Part shown: positions 1 through 5,871 of the stretch, piece by piece | Layout of the letters: the number at the start of each line of letters is the position of its first letter | Numbering within the stretch: position 1 is the stretch's first letter | DNA from: an uncultured Christensenella sp. | Lineage (GTDB): Bacteria > Bacillota > Clostridia > Christensenellales > Borkfalkiaceae | Length of the DNA stretch: 10,275 nucleotides | Assembly (NCBI GenBank): GCA_910578765.1 | Contig: CAJTRW010000024.1 | Coordinates: 1-10,275, forward strand | Direction of reading: 5' to 3' | Position numbers and translations under genes: made by a program | Notes under the pieces: generated by a model | Seen by the model: the letters and a program-made list of their open reading frames with translations, nothing else | Databases searched by the model: none | What the model was told of the DNA's origin: nothing

Positions 1-36
1 GGTAATTCCCGTCCGCGCCGACTTAATCAAACGCAT
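1..36 (-). CDS. possible 5' end of the next gene (partial)
   Basis: One base beyond the TGA of the GH43 gene, an ATG on the minus strand (34-36) opens a frame of twelve codons (MRLIKSARTGIT) that runs off the left edge without a stop. The tight spacing fits a translationally coupled next gene of the xylosidase transcript. No clear Shine-Dalgarno sequence precedes it and twelve residues are too few to name a family, so this may equally be chance. Confidence 0.25.
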   Translation of the reverse strand, partial: MRLIKSARTGIT

Positions 37-37
37 A

Positions 38-1543
38 TCAATTTTTGGAAACCCTGTTGTCCGTACATACCACGCGGAAGAATTTGAAAGTCGCGCTGCC
101 TTCGCTTTCGCAATTTGCTCTAGCATATATGCCCATCTTCGCGCCCGTCCAGACGCCCGCCCGCGCATAGAACTTATGGGTGAAAGCGCTTCCTCCGAAT
201 GTGAATTTGAACGAAAGCTTATTCCTGTCCTCGTATTTTGCCGAAGTCTGGAAGGTGACGAATTTATCGTCGTAGGGCTGGCTTTGGCACAGCGTTTCGT
301 CGGTTTCACCGCCGACGGCGCCTTTTCGTATTTCCAGATAGTTGCGTCCGTCGCGCCTGACGACGCATATATAAGCGTATTCCCTGCCGAATATCACGAA
401 GCCGGCTTCGTCGCCGTCGTTGACAAGGTTAAGCCTGCACTTCGCCTTTACCGAAAAATTGGCATAGGGTATCTTCTGCATAAATAACTGCGGCATATCC
501 GAAAGGGCGTTCTTCCCGTAATATACGCAGTTTAATTTAAGACCGTTTTTAAACGAATACCACGACGACAGCGGATTGGCGGGCGTCTGCCACATGAGAG
601 AAAGCTTTTCCCCGTCGAATTCGTCCGAAGGCTCCAAAGCGTAACCCGTCTGGATATCCACGGGATATTCCCCCTCCGCCACGGGACTGCCGGGAAGATT
701 GTCGTCGCCTACGTCTCCGCAATAAATCCAGCCGTCGCGCCAGACGGCGGGCTGCAAATGTACGACCCTGCCGTATGCGCCCTTATCCTGAAAATGCAGA
801 AAAGCCCATCTTTCCCCGTCGTCGTCAAGGTCCACAAGCGCGCCCTGATGAGGGCCGTTTATTTCCGTGTCGCCCTGCGTAAGAATAATTTTCGTTTCGT
901 AAGGACCGTAAATGTCCGTAGACCTCAGCGCGACCTGCCAGCCCGTTTTTACCCCGCCCGCAGGCGCAAGTATATAAAAGTATTTGCCGCGTTTATAAAA
1001 TTTGGGACCTTCTATTTTGGGTGAAATATCGTGCCCGTCGTAAAAAACCGTATACTGGTTGTCCGCGCGCGTCAGCTCCTCGTCCGTTTCGAAAATAGCA
1101 AGCTGTGAATTTATGCCCGCGCGGCTTTTTGCGAATGCGAACACCACGTAACACTTTCCGTCCGCCCATATGGGGCAGGGATCTTCCAGCCCCTCGCCCA
1201 CGACAAGCGCGCGCAACGGCGACCACTTGCCGTAAATATCGTCCGTTTCGGAAACGTAAATTCCTTCGTCGGGGAAGGGTATAAGGCAGTAAAATTTTCC
1301 GTTGCGGTATCTTATGGACGGCGCCCAGGCGCCGCAGCCGTGCTGTACGGAATTAAACCGCTCGAACGGAAGCTTGGGAAGCACGTAATTTATAATGCGC
1401 CACTCCACAAGATTTTTAGAGTGCAGAACGGGCACGCCGGGAACGTGGTTAAAGCTTGAAGCAACCATATAAAAATCGTCGCCGACGCGTATGACGTCTG
1501 GGTCGGAATAATCGGCGTGTATTACGGGATTGACGTATTTCAT
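38..1543 (-). CDS. GH43 family beta-xylosidase / alpha-L-arabinofuranosidase, intracellular
   Basis: Glycoside hydrolase family 43 enzyme, 501 aa, expected to release xylose (or arabinose) from the ends of short xylo-oligosaccharides by an inverting mechanism. The N-terminal five-bladed propeller (about 1-290) has all three catalytic acids in family context: D14 (SDPDV, general base), D121 (GLEDPCP, pKa modulator) and E178 (KIEGPKF, general acid). H232 (NGPHQGA) matches the usual metal-site histidine. Residues about 308-501 (from EPSDEFDG) look like the GH43 C-terminal beta-sandwich. No signal peptide, so probably cytoplasmic and acting on imported oligosaccharides. The ATG at 1543 is chosen because AAGGA (1552-1556) lies 8 nt upstream and GH43 homology starts at once (KYVNPVIHADYSDPD); a start at 1609 would only add 22 unrelated residues. 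It follows xylA-xylB on the same strand but has its own promoter. Exact substrate cannot be fixed from sequence. Confidence 0.93.
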   Translation of the reverse strand: MKYVNPVIHADYSDPDVIRVGDDFYMVASSFNHVPGVPVLHSKNLVEWRIINYVLPKLPFERFNSVQHGCGAWAPSIRYRNGKFYCLIPFPDEGIYVSETDDIYGKWSPLRALVVGEGLEDPCPIWADGKCYVVFAFAKSRAGINSQLAIFETDEELTRADNQYTVFYDGHDISPKIEGPKFYKRGKYFYILAPAGGVKTGWQVALRSTDIYGPYETKIILTQGDTEINGPHQGALVDLDDDGERWAFLHFQDKGAYGRVVHLQPAVWRDGWIYCGDVGDDNLPGSPVAEGEYPVDIQTGYALEPSDEFDGEKLSLMWQTPANPLSSWYSFKNGLKLNCVYYGKNALSDMPQLFMQKIPYANFSVKAKCRLNLVNDGDEAGFVIFGREYAYICVVRRDGRNYLEIRKGAVGGETDETLCQSQPYDDKFVTFQTSAKYEDRNKLSFKFTFGGSAFTHKFYARAGVWTGAKMGIYARANCESEGSATFKFFRVVCTDNRVSKN

Positions 1544-1577
1544 GATATTTTTCCTTATCTGATGTTTTACGACGGAT

Positions 1578-1606
1578 ATTTTACCACTTGCGCAAATTTT
1601 TTGCAA
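1578..1606 (-). promoter_or_regulatory. sigma-A-type promoter of the GH43 gene with overlapping palindrome
   Basis: On the minus strand, TTGCAA (1601-1606, -35), a 17-nt spacer and TAAAAT (1578-1583, -10; 5 of 6 consensus bases) place a start site near 1571 and a leader of about 28 nt. The -35 and part of the spacer lie in an imperfect inverted repeat (1588-1606, TTGCGCAAA / TTTTTGCAA arms, 7 of 9 paired), a plausible operator for a substrate-responsive repressor. The promoter call rests on motif and spacing; the operator is inference. Confidence 0.6.
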
Positions 1607-1633
1607 CAATTTGAAAAACGAAAAAGTACGGGC

Positions 1634-1647
1634 GCTTTATATAAAGC
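1634..1647. repeat. 14-bp perfect palindrome GCTTTATATAAAGC
   Basis: A perfect 14-bp palindrome lies between the xylB terminator-like hairpin and the GH43 promoter, about 28 bp upstream of the -35. It could be a repressor or activator site for the GH43 gene, or simply lengthen the terminator region. Function is not known. Confidence 0.5.
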
Positions 1648-1673
1648 AAACGGACGACAAAAGCCGCCGTCCG
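1644..1673 (-). terminator. terminator-like hairpin after xylB
   Basis: Minus strand: an 8-bp GC-rich stem CGGACGGC / GTCGTCCG (1666-1673 and 1651-1658, one G-U pair) closes a 7-nt loop and is followed by TTTGCTTT. The hairpin is good but the U tract is interrupted, so termination may be partial, leaving some read-through into the GH43 gene. It starts 28 bp after the xylB stop. Confidence 0.5.
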
Positions 1674-1700
1674 AAATACTGCCCGCAAAAACCGTTTAAA

Positions 1701-3158
1701 TCACATATCGGCGAAAACGCCTTTGAGCGCCGGATACAGCCGCGTGTAAACGGTATATTTTGTATCATAATCCCGAACGGACTGCGGCGAGGGAGAAACC
1801 GTTCCGGCAACGCGGACAAGCTTTTCCGCCGCCTCCTCAACGCTTCCGAAAACTCCGCAGGCAACCATTGCAAGCATAGCCGCGCCGTATGCGGGTCCTT
1901 CCACGGTTGCGGGAATTTCGACGGGTATATTCAGCACGTCGGCAATAATCTGCCGCCAAATAACGCTTTTCGCGCCGCCGCCGCAGATACGGGCGGAACT
2001 TATCTTTGCGCCGCTTCTTTTTGCCGCTTCCACGCAGTCGCGCAACGCGAACGCCACCCCCTCGAGCACGGCGCGCGTCATCTGCCCCCGCGTCGTATCG
2101 GGGCGCAAACCTATAAAAGCGCCTTTTGCGTTCACGTCGTTATGCGGACTTCTTTCCCCCATGAGATAGGGCATAAAATAAACCCCGCCCGAGGACGGCC
2201 CGCTCTGTTCCGCGGTAAAATCCTCCGCGCCCAAAACGTTCATCCACCAACCGTTGCACGAAGCCGCCGAAAGTATGCAACCCATCAAATGCCACTTCCC
2301 GTTTGCATGACAGAAAGAGTGAAGCGCGTTCTGTCCGTCGGTCGCAAATTTATCGCGCGCGATGAACACCGTTCCGCTTGTTCCCAGCGATATACTGCAC
2401 GCGTCTTCGGACACCGTGCCCGTACCCACGGCGGCGGCAGCGTTGTCGCCCGCGCCCGCCGCAACGGTTACTCCGTCGCCCAAGCCCCAGCGTCGGGCGA
2501 GATTTCCGTTCAGCGCCCCGACCTTTTCATATGATTTGCAAAGCCGCGGCAAAACGCTTTTGTTTATACCGCATAAACGCAGCATATCCCCGCTCCAACG
2601 CATGTTTTCAACGTCCAGAAGCAGTGTGCCCGCCGCGTCCGAATAGTCCGTCGCGTGTTCGCCCGTGAACAAATAACATAAATAATCTTTGGGCAACATT
2701 ATTTTTGCGATAGCGTTAAAATTGTCGGGCTCGTTTTCTTTCAGCCACAACAGCTTCGGCGCGGTGAATCCCGCAAACGCGATATTCGCCGTATAGGCGG
2801 ACAGCTTGTCCTTGCCTACCGCTTCGTTTAAATATGCCGTCTGTTTTTCCGTCCTGCCGTCGTTCCATAAAATGCACGGACGTATAACGTTGTCGTTTTT
2901 ATCCAGAACGACAAGCCCGTGCATCTGTCCGCCGAAGGAAATACCGCGTACGTCTTTTCCGTTAAATCCCTTTAACAGCAGAGGCATACCCCTGTCCGCC
3001 GCGGCGAACCAGTCGCGCGGGTCTTGCTCGCTCCAACCGCTTTGCGGATAACGCACCGCATACTGCTCCGTATGCGAAGAAAGTATATTCCCGCTTTCGT
3101 CGACAAGCAGAAATTTAGCCGAGGACGTCCCCAAATCTATGCCGATATACGTATTCAT
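1701..3158 (-). CDS. xylB: xylulokinase (FGGY carbohydrate kinase)
   Basis: ATP-dependent phosphorylation of D-xylulose to D-xylulose 5-phosphate, the step linking xylose to the pentose phosphate or phosphoketolase route. The 485-aa protein has the normal family length and motifs in order: phosphate-1 loop YIGIDLGTSSAK at 4-15, the xylulokinase motif FGGQMHG (75-81), LWND.R (97-102), the catalytic aspartate D238 in GAGDNAA, phosphate-2 region SLGTSG (257-262), and the adenosine-site GGGAKS (393-398) of the second FGGY signature. GGQMHG and ILWND fit xylulokinase better than glycerol or gluconate kinases, and the adjacent xylA supports this. The ATG at 3158 directly follows the xylA TAA with no spacer and no strong Shine-Dalgarno of its own, so translation is probably coupled to xylA. 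A terminator-like hairpin follows at 1651-1673. No damage seen. Confidence 0.96.
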   Translation of the reverse strand: MNTYIGIDLGTSSAKFLLVDESGNILSSHTEQYAVRYPQSGWSEQDPRDWFAAADRGMPLLLKGFNGKDVRGISFGGQMHGLVVLDKNDNVIRPCILWNDGRTEKQTAYLNEAVGKDKLSAYTANIAFAGFTAPKLLWLKENEPDNFNAIAKIMLPKDYLCYLFTGEHATDYSDAAGTLLLDVENMRWSGDMLRLCGINKSVLPRLCKSYEKVGALNGNLARRWGLGDGVTVAAGAGDNAAAAVGTGTVSEDACSISLGTSGTVFIARDKFATDGQNALHSFCHANGKWHLMGCILSAASCNGWWMNVLGAEDFTAEQSGPSSGGVYFMPYLMGERSPHNDVNAKGAFIGLRPDTTRGQMTRAVLEGVAFALRDCVEAAKRSGAKISSARICGGGAKSVIWRQIIADVLNIPVEIPATVEGPAYGAAMLAMVACGVFGSVEEAAEKLVRVAGTVSPSPQSVRDYDTKYTVYTRLYPALKGVFADM

Positions 3159-4478
3159 TTATTTACCGAAAAGCACTTGGTTGACTACGCTTTCCAAATA
3201 TTCCTGTTTGCCGCTTGAAGGGCCTTCGGGTTTGCCGAGTTTTTCCGCATATGCCGACAGCTCTTTCAAGTCCGTTTTGCCGCTCAATATCTTTGCGCCT
3301 ATGCCGCTTGAAAACGACGAATATCTTTGTTTTTTGAATTCGTCTATCCTTCCGTCCCCGATTAATGCCGCCGCCTTGATAAGCCCCAATGCGAACGTGT
3401 CCATACCGAGAATGTACGCCTCGAACATATCTTCGTAGGCGTTACTCGGTCTGCGGGTTTTCGCGTCGAAGTTGAAGCCGCCCGTAAGTCCGCCCGCCTT
3501 CAACACCTCGTACATACACATTGTCGCGGAATACGCGTCAAACGGAAATTCGTCCGTGTCCCAACCGAGAAGACAATCGCCCTGATTTGCGTCTATACTG
3601 CCGAGCATACCGTTTATTGCGGAAATGCGAAGCTCGTGCTCGAACGTGTGCCCCGCAAGCGTGGCGTGGTTAGCTTCTATATTCATTTTGAAATCTTTGT
3701 CAAGACCGTACTGCCGCAAAAAGCCGATAGCCGTCGCCGCGTCGAAGTCATACTGGTGCTTCATAGGTTCTTTCGGTTTGGGTTCGATATAAAAATCTCC
3801 CTTAAAGCCTATGCTTCTGCCGTAATCCACCGCCATACGCATAAGGCGCGCTATATTTTCCTGTTCGAATTTCACGTCGGTATTGAGAAGCGTTTCATAG
3901 CCTTCCCTGCCGCCCCAAAACACGTAACCGCGCCCGCCGAGCTTGACGGTAATATCCAAAGCCTTCTTGATTTGCGCGGCGGCAAAGCAATATACGTCCG
4001 CGCTGTTTGTCGAACCCGCGCCGTTCATATAGCGGGGATTTGAAAACATGTTCGCCGTTCCCCAAAGGCACTTTATGTCCGTGCCCTGCATTTTGGAAAG
4101 AATATAATCCGATATTTCGTCAAGGCGGTTATTGGTTTCCTTTATGTCGTCCGCTTCGGGAATTAAATCCACGTCGTGGAAGCAAAAGTACTTTATGCCG
4201 AGCTTTTGCATAAACTCGAACCCGGCGTCAACCTTTGCTTTTGCATGTTCCGTCGTGCCGACTTTCGCCCCGAACGATTTGTCCGCCGTGCCTCTGCCGA
4301 ACATATCGCCGCCCTCGGCGCAAAGGTTATGCCACCACGCCATGGCAAAAGGAAGATGCTCGCTCATTTTTTTGCCGAATACGATTTTGTCCGCGTCGTA
4401 AAATTTGAACGCAAGCGGATTTTTGCTGTCCGCCCCCTCATACTCGATTTTGGAAATATTTTTGAAAATTTCAGCCAT
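3159..4478 (-). CDS. xylA: xylose isomerase, class II
   Basis: Cytoplasmic D-xylose to D-xylulose isomerase, 439 aa, a TIM barrel using two divalent metal ions. Active-site residues are intact: H101 and D104 (CFHDVD), E232 and K234 (IEPKPKEP), E268 and H271 (NIEANH), D296 (SIDANQGD), D307 and D309 (GWDTDEFP) and D338 (NFDAK). The length and the N-terminal extension before the barrel (from [15 protein letters not shown]) place it in class II, as in Thermotoga and clostridia. The ATG at 4478 is preferred over 4517: GGGAG (4487-4491) lies 8 nt upstream, and the 13 extra residues of the longer version fall in the leader and promoter. It is the first gene of xylA-xylB, with its stop adjoining the xylB start. 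A promoter with an overlapping inverted repeat lies at 4508-4544. Confidence 0.97.
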   Translation of the reverse strand: MAEIFKNISKIEYEGADSKNPLAFKFYDADKIVFGKKMSEHLPFAMAWWHNLCAEGGDMFGRGTADKSFGAKVGTTEHAKAKVDAGFEFMQKLGIKYFCFHDVDLIPEADDIKETNNRLDEISDYILSKMQGTDIKCLWGTANMFSNPRYMNGAGSTNSADVYCFAAAQIKKALDITVKLGGRGYVFWGGREGYETLLNTDVKFEQENIARLMRMAVDYGRSIGFKGDFYIEPKPKEPMKHQYDFDAATAIGFLRQYGLDKDFKMNIEANHATLAGHTFEHELRISAINGMLGSIDANQGDCLLGWDTDEFPFDAYSATMCMYEVLKAGGLTGGFNFDAKTRRPSNAYEDMFEAYILGMDTFALGLIKAAALIGDGRIDEFKKQRYSSFSSGIGAKILSGKTDLKELSAYAEKLGKPEGPSSGKQEYLESVVNQVLFGK

Positions 4479-4507
4479 ATAAACCGCTCCCGAAAATTGA
4501 TAATTTA

Positions 4508-4536
4508 AATTTAGCACAAAACATTTGCAGTGTAAA
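4508..4536 (-). promoter_or_regulatory. sigma-A-type promoter of xylAB
   Basis: Minus strand: TTTACA (4531-4536, 5 of 6 -35 bases), a 17-nt spacer, and TAAATT (4508-4513, 4 of 6 -10 bases). The start site would be near 4501, giving a leader of about 23 nt that contains the GGGAG ribosome site at 4487-4491. Based on motif and spacing only. Confidence 0.6.
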
Positions 4537-4544
4537 GTGTTTTG
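4517..4544. promoter_or_regulatory. candidate xylA operator (inverted repeat)
   Basis: Arms CAAAACATTT (4517-4526) and AAGTGTTTTG (4535-4544) are inverted with 9 of 10 positions paired and 8 bp between them. They span the spacer and -35 of the xylAB promoter, the usual place for a repressor. An inner, weaker dyad TTTGCA G TGTAAA (4524-4536) shares its centre region. The cognate protein is unknown and no regulator gene lies in the window. Confidence 0.5.
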
Positions 4545-4586
4545 AAAAATTTAATGCGCGTTTTTCTCCCAAGGGGGAAAGCTGTC

Positions 4587-4670
4587 AGATCCTTCGCGTT
4601 GCTCGGGATGACGTTATCCCCTGCTCGGGATGACGTTATGCCCTGTCATTCTGAACTCAGTAAAGAACCT
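4587..4670. repeat. REP/MITE-like repeat element, copy 1, with 22-bp tandem duplication
   Basis: A right-type arm (4587-4612: AGATCCTTCGC ... GGATGAC) and a left-type arm (4645-4670: GTCATTCTGAAC ... AGAACCT) face each other with GTCAT/ATGAC ends inward. The arms match those of the second copy (7867-7923) at 22 and 23 of 26 positions. Between them a 22-bp unit starting GCTCGGGATGACGTTAT is present twice in tandem (4601-4622, 4623-4644) with one mismatch. Such CATTCTGA/CTTCGCT repeats are common intergenic elements in many bacterial genomes. The element lies in the 4479-4821 spacer together with the xylAB promoter and the response-regulator promoter; 4671-4755 holds nothing I recognise. Confidence 0.7.
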
Positions 4671-4755
4671 AACGCCAAAAACCCTAAATGAAACACAATT
4701 AAGCAAATAAAGCGGCTTGCGGGCGCGTCTATTTCCAAAACCATGCGGAAATTTG

Positions 4756-4784
4756 TTGATTAATGTCGATATTTGTAATATAAT
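4756..4784 (+). promoter_or_regulatory. sigma-A-type promoter of the response regulator, with 0A-box-like site
   Basis: TTGATT (4756-4761), a 17-nt spacer and a perfect TATAAT (4779-4784) give a start near 4791 and a leader of about 31 nt. The spacer holds TGTCGAT (4764-4770), one base from the Bacillus Spo0A box TGTCGAA. The ribosome site AGAAGG (4811-4816) precedes the ATG by 5 nt. The promoter is a confident motif call; the 0A-box reading is inference. Confidence 0.7.
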
Positions 4785-4821
4785 GACAAAAAATGTAAAA
4801 TTGCACAGATAGAAGGCTGCT

Positions 4822-5598
4822 ATGCTTGACTTGTTTGTTATAGAAGATGACGAAAACGACCGCAACGCCCTTATAAGGCACTTCGGCGGCAGTAAAGAGT
4901 TTAAAGTGACGGGCTATACCGACAATTCGGAAGAAGCGCTCCGTCAGATAAAAACTTTAAAGCCGCATGCGGTTATTCTGGATTTAGAACTGAAACGCGG
5001 CGGTGGCGACGGATTGGATTTTCTAAAAAAGCTACGCGCGGAAAATTTCGGGCACATATTCGTAGTTGTAACCACAAACAATATAAGCCGCATAACCCAC
5101 AGGGCGGCGCGCGCATTGGGTTGCGATTACATAATGACCAAGTGCGAGGGCGACTATTCGCCGAAAAAGGTTGCCGACCTTCTTTCAAACGTACGGCCTT
5201 TCCTTTTAAACGAAAAGTACGAAGCCGCTCCGCAGGGTACGGTAACGCCCGCGCCTGCCGCGACGGACGATAATACGGTGCGCCGTCGCGTTCATTACGA
5301 GCTGAACATTTTAGGCGTCAACCATAAATCCGTCGGATACGACTATCTTACCGAAGCGATTATTATGGCATACAACGGTTGCGACGGACTGTTTGCCCAA
5401 CACGTCGGCAAGCTGTTGCGCAAAGGCGAGCAAGGCGTTGTCCGCGCTATGCAAAACGCAATCAACCGCGCTTGGAACGGCGGCGATCCCGAGGAGCTTG
5501 CCCGAATGTATACGGCGCACGTTCACTCCGACAAGGGCGTGCCGACAGTAAACGAATTTATTTACTACTACGCGCAAAAGATTAAGGACTACGATTAG
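4822..5598 (+). CDS. Spo0A-like response regulator (REC + Spo0A_C DNA-binding domain)
   Basis: Two-domain response regulator, 258 aa. Receiver domain (1-128): acidic pocket E8/D9/D10, phosphoacceptor D54 (VILDLEL), T84 (VVVTTN) and K107 (IMTKCEG), all intact. A short proline/alanine linker (about 135-150) leads to a C-terminal domain (152-258) that aligns with the sporulation regulator Spo0A: ILGVNHKSVGYDYLTEAI corresponds to IGVPAHIKGYLYLREAI, and VPTVNEFIYYYAQKI to KPTNSEFIAMVADKL. The stretch before and in the recognition helix (186-212) is about six residues shorter than in Bacillus Spo0A and lacks two charged DNA-contact positions. It is therefore probably a paralogue or diverged relative, not the master Spo0A. 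The GHKL kinase gene downstream on the same strand is the likely phosphodonor. Expected role: phosphorylation-controlled transcription factor in the cytoplasm; targets unknown. Confidence 0.88.
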   Translation: MLDLFVIEDDENDRNALIRHFGGSKEFKVTGYTDNSEEALRQIKTLKPHAVILDLELKRGGGDGLDFLKKLRAENFGHIFVVVTTNNISRITHRAARALGCDYIMTKCEGDYSPKKVADLLSNVRPFLLNEKYEAAPQGTVTPAPAATDDNTVRRRVHYELNILGVNHKSVGYDYLTEAIIMAYNGCDGLFAQHVGKLLRKGEQGVVRAMQNAINRAWNGGDPEELARMYTAHVHSDKGVPTVNEFIYYYAQKIKDYD

Positions 5599-5625
5599 CG
5601 GAACTGAAAAACGGATTGCCGCTAA
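5595..5625 (+). other. hairpin overlapping the response-regulator stop codon
   Basis: TTAGCGG (5595-5601, containing the TAG stop) pairs perfectly with CCGCTAA (5619-5625) around a 17-nt loop. No U run follows, so it is not a standard intrinsic terminator. It could protect the 3' end or attenuate read-through toward the kinase gene. Confidence 0.4.
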
Positions 5626-5679
5626 GCAACCCGTCTCTCACATTAGAAGTTCAATTTTAAAAAATAACAGTTTTTATAC

Positions 5680-5707
5680 CGATATATTTAACCTCATTAA
5701 TATATCG
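5680..5707. repeat. 9-bp perfect inverted repeat in the regulator-kinase gap
   Basis: CGATATATT (5680-5688) and AATATATCG (5699-5707) are perfectly inverted around a 10-nt centre. No T run follows on either strand, which argues against a terminator. It could be a protein-binding site for control of the kinase gene, or an RNA hairpin. No convincing sigma-A promoter for the kinase was found in 5599-5871, so the kinase may be read from the regulator promoter. Confidence 0.5.
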
Positions 5708-5871
5708 CTAAAATAAGCTTAGACCAAGCATAAAAACTTCTTAACCATCTAACCATCCCTATGCACTCGCCCTCCTTCGTAATTTCTGAGTAAATTATGC
5801 AGGAATTGCGCGTGCGGATTTTTAATTGTTTTGTAAAATTTTGTCTGATTTTAACGAATTTTAAGAAAGTT

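Noticed and set aside
183..196. CcpA cre-like site TGAAAGCGCTTCCT
   Set aside because: Only 12 of 14 consensus positions match and it lies deep near the 3' end of the GH43 coding region, so it is probably coincidental.
1611..2534. 307-codon plus-strand open frame opposite xylB
   Set aside because: It lies antisense to the complete xylulokinase, is rich in arginine, histidine and cysteine as expected of a shadow frame, and has no ribosome site or recognisable motif.
5697..5756. AgrD-type autoinducing peptide gene
   Set aside because: No cysteine or serine ring motif, no acidic C-terminal tail and no AgrB-like processing membrane protein nearby; kept only as a weak micro-ORF.
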